Assembly: GCF_042100115.1 (NCBI RefSeq) | Contig: NC_091274.1 | Coordinates: 1,612,001 to 1,676,000 of the forward strand | Origin: Alternaria dauci | Lineage: Eukaryota; Ascomycota; Dothideomycetes; Pleosporales; Pleosporaceae | Length of the DNA stretch: 64,000 bases | Direction: 5' to 3' | In this document: piece by piece, positions 21,915 to 32,431 of the stretch | Layout of the letters: every line of letters begins with the position of its first letter | Position numbering within the stretch: position 1 is the stretch's first letter | The notes under the pieces: generated by a model | What the model was told of the DNA's origin: nothing | Seen by the model: the letters and a program-made list of their open reading frames with translations, nothing else | Databases searched by the model: none | Program-made: the position numbers and the translations under genes

Positions 21915-23264
21915 ATGACATGCAAACACGCCATTTTACATTTAGATCCCTCACCCTTCGCAGAATTAGCAGGGTATGAACAACCAGATGCCGCGACACG
22001 TGCAGCAGCAGAAACAACTTCTGGCCGAGCAACGAAGAGGGGCAAGGACTACTCGACAGGAACCTTTCCTGGTCCTCTTGTTCTACCGCATGATGATCTA
22101 AATTACGATCCGGATAGTGAACCTCAGACTACAAAGGAGTGGCTGAACGCGAAAACCAGGAATAAACTATCGTCGACAACTGGAAGGGATACGTTGTATG
22201 TAGCACAAGTACCTGAGATCAGTAAGAAGGTGGAATTCATGAGAGACTGGATAGTACCAACTGGCCACAAAGCATCAGAAGGTGAAGGAGTAGCAGAGCC
22301 ATCTCCTCCATCCGCAGACCTCTTTATCGACTACCTTGCCGCCTTCTACCACAATATGCCTGTTCGTGTTTGCCCTACACCTTTGACATGGACAACATGG
22401 GGTTCTAGTTCTAAGTCCTCAAACCTTTACCGGGCTGCCGCTCTGCCAAAGTACGTCGGTCTTCTCGATGGCGAAGATCGATGTACGAGGATTCGTGTCC
22501 GCCCCTCGCCAGACTCTGCTTTTCCTGCTCAACTCAACCTAGACGACATTCTTGATACGATTATTTCCGTTCTCCCTGTTGACGCCTATGCCCTGGTTGT
22601 CTTGGTCGATCACGACATCTACGAGTCTGAAGATGATGACTTTTGTTGTGGCAGAGCATACGGAGGGAGCAGAGTGGCTGTTGTTCAGACTGCACGGTAC
22701 AACCCAGTTCTGGACAAACGACATGGAGAGCAGATTGACCAAAGTCACATGTGGCCGTGGAGTCATTGCAAAACATTTGTCGACGACTTGTGTGCTGAGG
22801 AAGACGTAGAAGCAAATCCAGCAACGAAGAAACAGAAAGACTTGAGCAGAAACAGCGCAATGGCAGCTGCGGCTGCCTTCGCCTCAGCATACAAGCCTGT
22901 TTCCCCGGTGCAAGAAGTCCAGGCCCTATGGTTCTCACGACTTGCGCGAACAGTGTCGCATGAACTAGGGCATTGTTTTGGCATCGCGCATTGTGTGTAC
23001 TATGCGTGTAATATGCAGGGGACGGGTAGTATGAGGGAAGATGTAAGACAACCGCCGTATTTGTGTCCGGTATGCGAAGCAAAGATCGCGCATGCTATCG
23101 TTGGAGAGCTAAGCGGCCGTGATGAAAACGAGAAAAGAGTTTGGGTCAAGCAAAGGTGCCAGGCATTGGGTCGATTTTGCAAAGGCTTGGAGCACAGAGG
23201 GCAAGAAAGTGCAATGTGGCGAGGTCTAGATGGATGGCTGGAAGAGAGGCTCAAGGTATTGTGA
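21915..23264 (+). CDS. Archaemetzincin-type zinc metalloprotease (peptidase family M54)
   Basis: Predicted intracellular zinc-dependent peptidase of 449 residues. The ATG at 21915 (MTCKHAILHLDPSPF) is chosen over an in-frame ATG at 21879 because fungal relatives begin with a similar Cys-His-rich opening. The catalytic signature SHELGHCFGIAHCVYYACNM contains the HExxHxxGxxHC zinc site, the CxxxxC spacing and the following Met of archaemetzincins; the structural CPVC pair follows about 23 residues later. The N-terminal half includes strands and helices typical of the family, such as ALVVLVDHDIYESEDDDFCCGRAYGGSR. Human AMZ2 is the best known relative; natural substrates are unknown. The coding frame is intact with all key residues present. 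Confidence 0.9.
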   Translation: MTCKHAILHLDPSPFAELAGYEQPDAATRAAAETTSGRATKRGKDYSTGTFPGPLVLPHDDLNYDPDSEPQTTKEWLNAKTRNKLSSTTGRDTLYVAQVPEISKKVEFMRDWIVPTGHKASEGEGVAEPSPPSADLFIDYLAAFYHNMPVRVCPTPLTWTTWGSSSKSSNLYRAAALPKYVGLLDGEDRCTRIRVRPSPDSAFPAQLNLDDILDTIISVLPVDAYALVVLVDHDIYESEDDDFCCGRAYGGSRVAVVQTARYNPVLDKRHGEQIDQSHMWPWSHCKTFVDDLCAEEDVEANPATKKQKDLSRNSAMAAAAAFASAYKPVSPVQEVQALWFSRLARTVSHELGHCFGIAHCVYYACNMQGTGSMREDVRQPPYLCPVCEAKIAHAIVGELSGRDENEKRVWVKQRCQALGRFCKGLEHRGQESAMWRGLDGWLEERLKVL

Positions 23265-23867
23265 TCTCCGACGAGTCTGAATTGTCCCAAACTGCCTTAT
23301 AGCATGATCAAGGTCTTCACATCGAAGACAAGCTCACCATAATTCGGCAGACGCACTTATTTGCACTTCACATCCAACTCTCTCAACTACATGAGGCAAA
23401 GTTCGCATGCTTTGATACTGGCAATCATCGTCATAAAGTTCTTGAACACCGTCTGTATCCTTGAATATCCTTTGACAAGACATGTTAGCGGGCTTTTAGG
23501 TGCAGAACTCTCAGCTTCTCCGTCTGGATCCGGTTTGATGAGACCCGGAAATCTCGATAAAGTATGCCGTTCGCTTAAGAGAGTTGATATCATCACAAGT
23601 TTCCCAAGGAAATGGCTCAAGATGATCAAATTGACCATCTGCGTTAGCACCACGGCTAATGCACACGCTATGCATAGACTAGAATGAACAAAAACAGGTA
23701 TATGGCTGTCCCGTCTTGCATACGGGAGACACGTATTGTGGTTCCGTGATGTGTATTGACGTGCTCGGGAAGTGTACCCCTCATTGCCCCGCTCTGTCCC
23801 GTCGCCCTCCATATGCAGTGAGCAATTTACCCACCTTCATCCTCAACAGATGGAAGAAGAGCACTAC
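23265..23867. other. Intergenic region upstream of the thiamine gene
   Basis: A minus-strand frame at 23387-23812 (141 codons) is open but has no recognisable domain and is opposed by a plus-strand frame, so it is not called. The rest is promoter-proximal sequence for the THI5-type gene. Confidence 0.4.
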
Positions 23868-23875
23868 TATAAGTA
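23868..23875 (+). promoter_or_regulatory. TATA-like element of the THI5/NMT1 gene
   Basis: TATAAGTA lies about 100 bases before the candidate first splice donor and about 430 before the start codon. This fits a long 5' leader able to hold the riboswitch-containing intron. Confidence 0.5.
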
Positions 23876-23975
23876 TCCGGTAGCAATATTAAATTTCAGA
23901 CAACATTTCTGTTACTCTTTCATCTCCGAAATCAAAGTATAACAACTCTTCTCAACACGAAATCAACTTGGTACG

Positions 23976-24053
23976 ATGCTATCATCGAACCAGCACAGCA
24001 AGGCCACGCTGGTTTTGCTCTTCGCAAATCAGAATTCCATCTCGATCAAGTAA
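23976..24053 (+). promoter_or_regulatory. Upstream ORF, 25 codons, in the THI5/NMT1 leader
   Basis: An ATG five bases after the first candidate donor opens a 25-codon frame that stops at TAA, whose first base is the G-T junction neighbour of the second donor. A uORF placed exactly between two alternative donors would reduce translation of the main frame only in transcripts that use the second donor. Role inferred from the Neurospora precedent. Confidence 0.5.
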
Positions 24054-24104
24054 AAGTTGCCTGACATGGCATCATCAGGTACCCATCTCAACCATCAGAA
24101 GCAA

Positions 24105-24233
24105 AGCATGGCGGGTGTTCAAGCGACCAGTGATCCGGACTCCTCACAAGGAGGCTTGATCACTGATTGCTTGTTCTGAGATCATACCGTTCAAACTTGA
24201 TCTGGATAATTCCAGCGCGAAGGACTACTGCTG
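24105..24233 (+). promoter_or_regulatory. TPP (THI-box) riboswitch
   Basis: The conserved core is complete: CTGAGA at 24176-24181 recognises the pyrimidine side of TPP, and TGATCTGGATAATTCCAGCG at about 24198-24217 forms the P4/P5 pyrophosphate-sensing helix region (CTGG pairs with CCAG). P2 can form between GGTGT (24114-24118) and ATACC (24184-24188). The P3 arm is long, as in fungi: CAAGC (24120-24124) pairs with GCTTG (24169-24173), CAGTGATC (24128-24135) pairs perfectly with GATCACTG (24158-24165), and TCCT/AGGA (24141-24152) closes the tip. P1 is weaker, with AGCA pairing to TGCT at about 24230. It lies directly upstream of the HMP-P synthase gene, the classic target in ascomycetes. Confidence 0.95.
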
Positions 24234-24300
24234 CTTCCTGATGACCCTGTCCCCTCTTTGTTGGCATACTGACTAGCTCAGCATCTGCACCAAAGTCAAG

Positions 24301-25457
24301 ATGTCGACTGATAAGATCACCTTCTTGACCAACTGGTGCGCTTTGCATCTGAGTCAAGTAAGTTACGTACTGACAGCTAATAGGCACGCTACGCCATACC
24401 ACGCTCCTCTTTATCTTGCTCAAAGCAAGGGATACTTTAAAGATGAAGGCATCAAGGTCGCTCTGCTTGAGCCCAACGACCCAAGCGTGCGTCCAATGGT
24501 GGTCATTTAGCCAATATAAACTTACTGTACTAGGATGTCACCGAGATTATCGGATCTGGTAGGGTCGACCTTGGCTTCAAGGCCATGATCCATACTCTCG
24601 CCGCCGCAGCTCGTGGGTTCCCCGTTCAGTCAATCGGTTCTCTGCTCAATGAACCTTTTACTGGTGTCGTGTACTTGACCTCATCTGGCATCACCACCGA
24701 CTTCACGACCCTCAAAGGCAAGAAGATCGGCTACGTTGGCGAATTTGGCAAGATCCAACTCGATGAACTCACCGCGCACTACGGAATGTCACCCGATGAC
24801 TACCAAGCCGTTCGTGTGGGCATGAACGTCACACGCTCCATCATTACTGGCGAAATCGATGCCGGCATAGGTCTCGAGAATGTCCAGATGGTTGAGCTGG
24901 AAGAGTGGCTTGCTAGCCAGGGCCGCTCGCGCGACGAAGTGAAAATGCTCCGCATCGATGAGCTAGCACAACTCGGCTGCTGCTGCTTCTGCAGCATCCT
25001 CTACATTGGGAACAACGCCTTTATCGAACAGAATCCGGACAAAGTCTGCGCATTCCTTCGCGCATGCAAGCGTGCGACGGACTTTGTTCTCGCGTCTCCC
25101 GATCAAGCCTGGGAGCAGTTCTGCAGCTTCAAGTCTACTATGAACACGCCGACAAACCGCAAGATCTTTGAACGCAGCTTTGCGTACTTTAGCCCTGATC
25201 TCCAGAACGTTCAGCGTGACTGGGAAAAGGTCACCCGCTACGGCAAGAGGCTTGGTGTGTTGGACAGCACCTTCAAGCCAAACTACACGAACGAATACCT
25301 GGCTTGGGGTCTTGAGGATGAGGCCGACGATCCTACTGGAGACCAGAAGCGAATGGTCGAGCTGCAGGAGGGTGTCAAACAGCATGGCGGGTTCAAGCGT
25401 CTTGAGACCATGTCTGGCAAGACTGTCATTGGCGCTGCTGCCTCTGCTGTCGTTTGA
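24301..25457 (+). CDS. THI5: 4-amino-5-hydroxymethyl-2-methylpyrimidine phosphate synthase (thiamine biosynthesis)
   Basis: Makes the pyrimidine half of thiamine from PLP and a histidine of the enzyme itself; a single-turnover, iron-dependent protein (Thi5/NMT1). Exons are 24301-24335, 24384-24486 and 24534-25457, with introns of 48 and 47 bases, both with GTGCG donors; the product is 353 residues. The N-terminus [12 protein letters not shown] is almost identical to yeast Thi5. By the same numbering, Lys62 (PLP) and His66 (imidazole donor) lie in LGFKAMIHT, and the iron-binding CCCFC motif is in [13 protein letters not shown] near residue 195. GEFGKIQ and the C-terminal SNYTNEYL-like segment ([11 protein letters not shown]) are also conserved. 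Expression is probably repressed by TPP through the riboswitch in the leader. Confidence 0.96.
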
Positions 25458-26058
25458 TTTTGCACGCGAAGGTGGAGATGCACTCATTTTCTCCAACTGA
25501 TCTATCGGGAAGTCTTCAACCTGAATGGATGTCAGCGACATGTTGACATACATGGTTGAATGAAGTCGTCACTCGCTCAAGCTTGCTGTTCAATGCACTC
25601 TTACTCATAATCTAGACGGTGTCTCTCATTGTGGTGTTATAGCGTTGCTGCTATACAGTGGAGCGGTGATTTTCTACAACGGTGATTTCAGTTATTTGGA
25701 CTTGCGGGTGACCAAGACAGGTCACACTGTACGTTCAAGGAGCGTCTTAATGCGAATTAATCTTGTATCTGTACTAACACACTTGTGAAGCTGTCACAGT
25801 CGGACCGCCAGAGATTATGACTTGATAGCTGGGTAGTTCACACTCATTATATTATACTACATACATAAGGTGCTCAGCACCAAGATAAGAGGAAAGAGGA
25901 CATCAGAAGCCAACCATATCGGCTTTGACCCTTGAGGGAGCAACCTTAACGCCAAATTATGCAGAGAACCCTATAGGCAGTTGAAACCCACTCCTTGATA
26001 AACACCAATCAAGCCCTACTTGGATCTTGACATGCGACCGTAATCCCATCCCCTACCA
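25458..26058. other. Intergenic region between convergent genes
   Basis: 3' flanks of THI5 and of the SART3-like gene. AT-richer than its surroundings near 25850. No gene recognised. Confidence 0.5.
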
Positions 26059-29000
26059 TTACCCTTCCATTTTGTCATTGTCCTTGTTTGCTTCCTTCGT
26101 AGGCTCCTTTAAGAATTGCGCGCGGAAGTCTGCGTTACTCTTCGGCTCGCCGTTGGTCGTTGTAGCACCCTTGGGGATAGTTGGCCGACCAAGACCAGGT
26201 TTTCCTCGTCCTCGTCCACCACGAGCAGCTGTAGGTCGATTGACACGGCTCGGCTGTATAAAGCTGTTGCTCGCCTTCCACTCTCCCTTCTGCTTGTTAA
26301 GATCTTGTATTGTTCCGATACGAAGCCTCCTTCCCTCAAAGTCTCTGCCCTCAAGAGCGAATTGAGCCTTACCGGCGCCCTCTATCGTTGTGAACTCGAT
26401 AATCGCACCTCCATGGTGAGGTTCGAGCTTGATCCTCTTGAAGCCGTACTGCTCGACAAGTGGCTTGATGCGCACGTCGGGGACGGTATCAGGTAAGTTG
26501 AGGATCGCGATAGACCGGTCCATGAACGAAGCAGGCTTGACAGTAGCTCCGGCAGCAGCGTCGCTCTGTCCCGGAGTCACTTCACGGGCGGCCGAGGTTT
26601 CCGTATTCTCTAAAGTCGACTGCACCTTTGGCTTCGTAGCAGGCCGATCACTTGCGATCTCAACCATAATCTTGAGGCCCCAGAACTCCTTCTCATGCAT
26701 CTCCGCCACTGCAGCATCAGCGCTATCCTTGGTCTCGTACACGACGTAACAGAAACCGCGATTGTTGCCGGTAGACTTGATGGTCGGGCACTTGGTCCTC
26801 TCGATCTTGCCAAATTTGGAAAAGGCATCCCTGATCTCCCTCTCTTTGACCTTGAAATTGAGATGCCATATGTAGACCTCACGACCCTCGGCGGTTGCGC
26901 CATCACGTTTCTTCTTAGCGTTGGGGTCGGATATCTTCGAGATCAGCTTCAAGCCCTCGACGTCAGTACCGTCCAACTGTGTTGCGGCAACCGCCTGTTC
27001 AGCCGAAGCGAACTGCACGTAACAAAATCGGCGGTGGGCATCAAACTTGAGCGACGGGAAGCGAATGCCGATGATCTCTCCAAATGGACTGTAGAGCTTT
27101 CGTAGCCAGGCTTCGTCAGCATGCGCCGGGTAATTCGTAACGTACAGCGTCGTGCTCTGGCCTCGCTCGATCGATATGTTGTGGCCTTCGAATCCTTTCG
27201 CCTCTTTACTCAGAGCGTAGTCGGCTTCTTCTGGGGATTCAAACTCCACGATAGCCGTGAGACTGTCTTTCTCCTCTTTCAGTACTAGATTGCGAACCGT
27301 ACCCGCGTCAGTAAAGAATTGGCGAATCCGAGTTTGCGTGGTATCGAGTGGTAACTTCTTGACGATGACCGACGTGTGTTCGCGATCCCGTTTCAGGCCA
27401 GTAGAGCGAGCTTCCGAGGGTGCTTCGCTCGCGCCTCTTGCCTGACCGTTTACTGGATGGGAAGCTTCTTCAATTTCCGCAGTCCTGCTCTTCTTCAATA
27501 TCGCATCCTCATCGCTGTCCTCCCGCTTCCGTTTTGTCGAGCTTTCCACGACCTGACTGTCTGGGGTATCTTGCGGTGGAGCTGCAGCAGCCGTGAGTGC
27601 TCGCTCCTTCTCTCTCCGAACAGATACGATGCGCTCAGCTCGTCGTCGCTCGATCGTCGCGCTACGCACTTTCAACGCTGACTCATGCTGTTCGCAATGA
27701 CTAATGTACATGTCGATAAGCAGCTCTGGGTGATCGATCGTTTGCAAGCGCTTCATGCCACGTTCCAAGATTGCGGTAGCCTGAGTAGGCGGCAACAGTG
27801 GCTGGCCTGCATTCTGCTTGTTCCTGGTTGCATGTGGCGCCCACAGAAGCATCTCAAATATGTAGCAGCGATACCAAAAGTCGTACGAGTCCTCCTGGTA
27901 TTTTGTGATCGATTCCTGGATCTGACGGGCTTGATCAATTTCACCACGTTGAAGCCAAAACTTCATATGGGCACGCTCAAGACGGTACTTTGGGTCCGTC
28001 CATTCTCTTCCATGTTTCTTCATGCCGACCTCTCGGACAAACTCTAGGGCAGATCGGATGCCGACCTCGGCTACATCAACGTCGTCTTCTGTTGCTCTGG
28101 GGTCGTCAAAAGCTCTTCGGCGTAGGTAACCACACCAGGCGAGTTGTACCTTGATGAGTTCGTCCAAGTCGGTGTGTTCCAAGAGGCCAGATCCAGTAGC
28201 TGTGTGTTTAACAAGTTCAAGATCCTCGAATGGTTTATTTTCTGACTCGAGCGTCAGCAATCGGTGGGACCAGAGCGATCCAGACCAGGGACAATGGCGG
28301 GTCGCGCGTTCCAGGACGTTGAGTAGATCTACTGATCGGTTGTCTTGCCAAATAAGAAACTCGACGTGATCTTCCCAAATTGAAGGATCCACTGGGAAGC
28401 GAAGTGTGGCTCGCTCATAGAGTGCATTGACAAGATGGAAGCTGTACACGCCCATAGTCCTCTTCTCCCATTTAAGGTAGCGTGTCATGGCGGTGTACTC
28501 GGCGGCTTGGTCGCCCGCTTGGATGGCCTGTAGAAGTTTAAACTCGTATTCTTCGCGGTTGGCATATTGCTGTTTGATGTGCGTGTTGTTCTTCACCACT
28601 TCGTCCATGACTTGCTCGTAGTGACTCGTATTGTAGCGAGAGTTGAACGACGAGTACCTACTGAGCGTATTGGCCCATGTTGCGTGTGGCTGACCTAGGC
28701 GGTCGTTGTAAATGGCGGCTACTCGTTTCGCCTTTTCTTGGCTGAAGCCTTCACGCTCAAGATCCTCTTCCAGGACCTGCAGGTAGCGGTCCCACACAAG
28801 GTTACTTTCCTGGAGGTTATACTTGACTCTCTCTGCACCTTCTTGTAGCACGTGCAGTAATAACTGAGGCTTGAAGAGCTCCCGGCCAATCAGCCTCTCC
28901 TCTTCAGGCCATTCCTCCGGCGGCATCTGATCCCAAGAGCAAGCGACCAAATTGCTCACATATTCGCCGTACGCTGCCCACAGCTTTGCGCTGTAAGGCT

Positions 29001-30213
29001 CCTCTTGGGTGGCTTGCTTGTGCAATTCTAGCACGCCCATGCGCTGCTCCACATCCTTGGCCAGAGTTTTCTCGTCGTTCAAGCGGTAATGCCACAACAG
29101 CTCACCAAGCGGGTACTTGTCAGACATGGTTTTGTAGGCATCGCGCAGAGTTTGCACCAGCTCGTATGCGTTTGGGTCCGCATCGAACGAGGCGAGGTGA
29201 TTTTGGAGGCCTTGGTGCAGCGTAGTGACTAGTGAGACATGGCTGTAATAGTCGAAGGGGTTTTCCAGCAGCGTCTTGTCCAGCTGGTTGAGCCAGTCAA
29301 TGTGCTGTTGATCCAGAGAGCGAGTAATGAAGTTGCGCGGTCGCGGCGAGGCCTCGGACATGATGCTGGCTACAGACTCACCAGAGAGATTTTGTCCGAG
29401 ATGTTGCAGTCTGGGACGTGGTCAGTGTTGAGTAGCGGAGTTTGCATAACAAAGCTAGGCTGCCGTAGCGGGCAAAACCCGTGACCACGGGCAAGCGCGA
29501 CACCCGGACGTCACTGCTCGCCCCACAAAATACAATGCGCGCTACCTGTAAATATGCAGGTGCAGACACGGTCTCACGATGTGAGTGGGCAAAGAAAAAA
29601 AAATCTGTAGAAATGATAAACTTACGTGACAGGCCGTTGGTGGACTACAGAGCTCTGGCGCGTGGCTTGTTGTTGTTGTTGCATGCTGGCAAGGTCTGGG
29701 AACATGTTAGTGGAGGCCCTGTGAACTGGTAATACGCAGTAGCTAGCTGTGTCCTTTTTTATCACACCCTGCGTCTTCCAACACTGTGATTCCATGGTAC
29801 TAGGGCTGGCTGCAGCGCCTGTGCGGCCGGAGCAAAGAAAGCGGGCACCTACCTGCCAGTGTATCCATGCCCGGTGTCGATGTCTGCCGGTACATGGGGT
29901 TCGGTGGAGTCATGCGCGCGTCGCGAGGGGATGCTACCCGTTGCGGCGTGCCCATTGAACTGTGTACGGGTCTTGCGCCGTTCGCCATGTGGACGTAGCC
30001 TGGAGATGGCACACGCTGCTGGAGCGTCTGGGGCGGTTGTGGAGAGGATCTCATCTGCTGACTTAAACCCGAGGGCGTCCGCGATGGCATCTGGCGCCGT
30101 GTACGTTTGCCCGGGGATCGGAGAAGCGACGGCGAGGGAATAGTAGGGGCGGGTTGAGGCGTTGGGGTGCCCGCAGGCGAGTCCGAGGGCGAAAGCAATG
30201 AGTTGATGTCCAT
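26059..30213 (-). CDS. SART3/Prp24-like splicing factor (HAT repeats plus RRMs)
   Basis: Assembly factor for U4/U6 snRNP recycling. The large frame 26059-29361 is not the whole gene. Exons 30213-29853 and 29695-29626 join through introns of 157 and 215 bases to 29410-26059, giving 1260 residues; each junction keeps phase. Residues 1-145 (MDINSLLSPSDSPAGTPTP to DLASMQQQQQ) are disordered, Ser/Pro-rich and include a short polyglutamine. Residues 150-730 are HAT helical repeats, for example SVDLLNVLERATRHCPWSGSL-like units. Four RRMs follow, with RNP motifs such as TTLYVTNYPAH and RGFCYVVYETK. The C-terminus NADFRAQFLKEP resembles the Lsm-interaction motif that binds the U6 Lsm ring. The 215-base intron is long for this genome and an extra exon within it cannot be excluded. 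Confidence 0.88.
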
Positions 30214-30887
30214 GGTGGCTAGTGTGTACGGGTTGGTGCTGTTGTCTGGTATGCGCTCAGTCTAGACGGCCGTTTCAGACGCCACAGGCGCACTCGACGT
30301 CTCGCTATGTTCTCTTTCTACAGTCGCGAGCTCCGGGAAGTACAAGGCATCAAATTCCTCGTAACGAGCGGCATGGGACGACAGCGGGCGTGGGGCGCGA
30401 AAAGGTCGGGTGAGGCGCGAGGCGATGGGGCGAGCGAGTGTGATGGGAGACGGCCTGGTCGGCGTCGTGGATGAGAATGCCTACACTGGGCCTAGAAGAA
30501 AAGGTAGTTAGGTGCACCAGACGAGCTTGGGCCTGCGACTAATCAGGTAATGATGGAGCGAGCACTTCGCGACCCGGAGCAGCTGGATGCGGACTCGCGG
30601 CGAGGGGAGCAGGTAGAGAGGGCACTGCAGGGTGTAGGGCGCGTCGCCAGATGCGCGTCAAAAAGGGCCCAACTGGACACAGTGGACAGTAGTCTGGACA
30701 GGAACGGCCTCCTGCACATTTCTTCTGCGAGCTGATCGTTGCGTATGGTTCATGAAGATCTGCCGAGACTCCCCACCCTTGCAAGCGCGGAGCCTGCGGT
30801 CGCAACCACAGAATTTCCCGCCCTCGACGACTCCACCGCATTGGCATCACCAACGCCGCAGCTTCGTCGTGTGTGCTGAGCATCGGC
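30214..30887. promoter_or_regulatory. Divergent promoter region, SART3-like gene and mitochondrial uL22m gene
   Basis: 674 bases separate two start codons pointing outward. GC-rich with short spurious frames on both strands. No specific binding site is claimed. Confidence 0.4.
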
Positions 30888-32202
30888 ATGAGTGCTCGAA
30901 TTCCCTCACGGCGGCTGGGGCACTCAGGTACGCCATTGCACGCCTTCCTCCCCTGCACCTTCCCTCGCCCGGCGGCCACTCGTTCTTTGCTGTGCCTCCC
31001 CCAACCTCAAGACTAACTCCGAGCAGCCCTCGCCGTCTTCCGCCCGCATACCCGCTGGCTGCCTTCGACGTCAATCCCTTCCCTCGCCCAGCGCAATGTC
31101 TCTTTTGGGCGCAAGAACGACGACGACGACCTCACCAATCCCATCCTCGAGGACTATTTGAGGAAGAAGGAGCTAGAGGCGGCCGCAAATAAAGACGGCG
31201 ACACAGCACGCCCGAAGCGGCCCGCACAGCGCACGGGAGAATTCTCCGTGACCTCGACGTCGCTCTTCGCACCCGAAAACGACCTGCCCGGATGGCGGCC
31301 AGACCTGAGTCCGCAGGAGAAACTCGACCTCAAGGCAAAATACAGACAGATGGAGCAGCGGGCAAAGGCACAGGAAGATCGGAAGCTCATGAGCATGACC
31401 CTCGATCCCGATGAAAAAGCCCGCAAGCGCCTCGAACGCAAACTCATCATCTCCGGCGTCAAGCGCCACGGCCGCATGACAAAGGCTGCGAAGCTACTCC
31501 GCACTGAACGCCAATCGCTATACAAGTCGCAGGTCCTCCCTACATCTACCAAGAAGCTGCAGAAGGTCGTCAACCAGATTGCCGGAAAGACGGTATCAGA
31601 AGCCCTCGTCCAACTCCGCTTCTCCAAGAAAAAAGTTGCTCGCGACGTCATCAAGGGCCTCGAAATCGCGCAAAACGAAGCTATTGCAGGTCGTGGCATG
31701 GGTCTCGCTGGCGAGGAGGCTGCTGTGTTGCGTTGGAACAAGCAAAGAGAAGCCACGGATGCGGGGAGGCCGAAGGATACTTGGGACTACAAGATCTCCC
31801 AAGAGGATGGCAGCGTAGAAGCAAAGAGCGTCAAAGTGCCATTCTTCAAAGAGACGACGATCCAATTAAAGGACGGGAGCAAAAAGGTGGTGCGCGACCC
31901 CAGTGAGATCTACATTGACCAGGCATGGGTGGGGCCCGGAGAGAGCTGGAAGTCCCCTGAGTTCAGGGCGCGGGGTGCCGTCAATATGCTGAAGCACCGG
32001 ACTACCAGTGAGTTGGCTACGGGCTTGCTTTTCGGAAATCGCACGCTAACACCCTCTGATAGGTTTCTCCGTACTTCTCAAGGAAGAGAAGACGCGCATG
32101 CGCATCTCGGATGAGATCAAGAAGAAGCGCGACAACCGCAAGCTATGGACTGCACTACCCGACCGACCCGTCACATCGCAACGGCAATACTGTTTGTGGT
32201 AG
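30888..32202 (+). CDS. MRPL22: Mitochondrial large-subunit ribosomal protein uL22m (MRPL22)
   Basis: Nuclear-encoded protein of the mitochondrial ribosome, lining the exit tunnel. Exons are 30888-30927, 31027-32007 and 32063-32202, with introns of 99 and 55 bases; the product is 386 residues. The joined N-terminus MSARIPSRRLGHSALAVFR is Arg/Ser-rich and lacks acidic residues, a typical mitochondrial presequence, and continues into SFGRKNDDDDLTNPILEDYL. The L22 fold spans roughly residues 170-330, with the conserved stretch SKKKVARDVIKGLEIAQNEA. The last exon adds a basic helix (RMRISDEIKKKRDNRKLW) that a model stopping at the intron would miss. The first exon is only 40 bases; its choice rests on splice phase and the presequence. 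Confidence 0.87.
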
Positions 32203-32431
32203 ATCCATGTACGAATTCTGTGTATAGCATATGGCCGGTGCATGAGAGCTGGCTTGTACAATATACCATTCAAGATTATACCGTTCCCATCATCCAAAGC
32301 AATACCAATCGCTTCATCCGGGTATCTATATATCCCTCCCTTCAAGGTACATAACATACGTCTCAACTTCTGAACATGTGACGAGATCCTGAACGCCTTC
32401 GCTATGCAAACAAAAGACCTTTAGGCCATTC

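Larger units (their letters stand above)
23971..24281 (+). other. Candidate 5' UTR intron carrying a TPP riboswitch and a retained-or-removed uORF
   Basis: A donor GTACGA at 23971 and an acceptor ending CTCAG at 24281, with CTGAC branch-like sequence just before it, would remove 311 leader bases. A second candidate donor, GTAAAA, is at 24051. Using the first donor removes the upstream ORF at 23976-24053, while using the second keeps it. This mirrors the scheme known for Neurospora crassa NMT1, where TPP binding shifts donor choice. The splice sites are predictions from sequence alone. Confidence 0.55.

Noticed and set aside
23387..23812. 141-codon minus-strand frame before the thiamine gene
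   Set aside because: No recognisable domain, opposed by an open frame on the other strand, and overlapping the promoter side of THI5.
29378..29569. Separate small minus-strand protein between the two parts of the SART3-like gene
   Set aside because: It is explained as intron sequence of the longer gene model, which keeps phase and restores family sequence.
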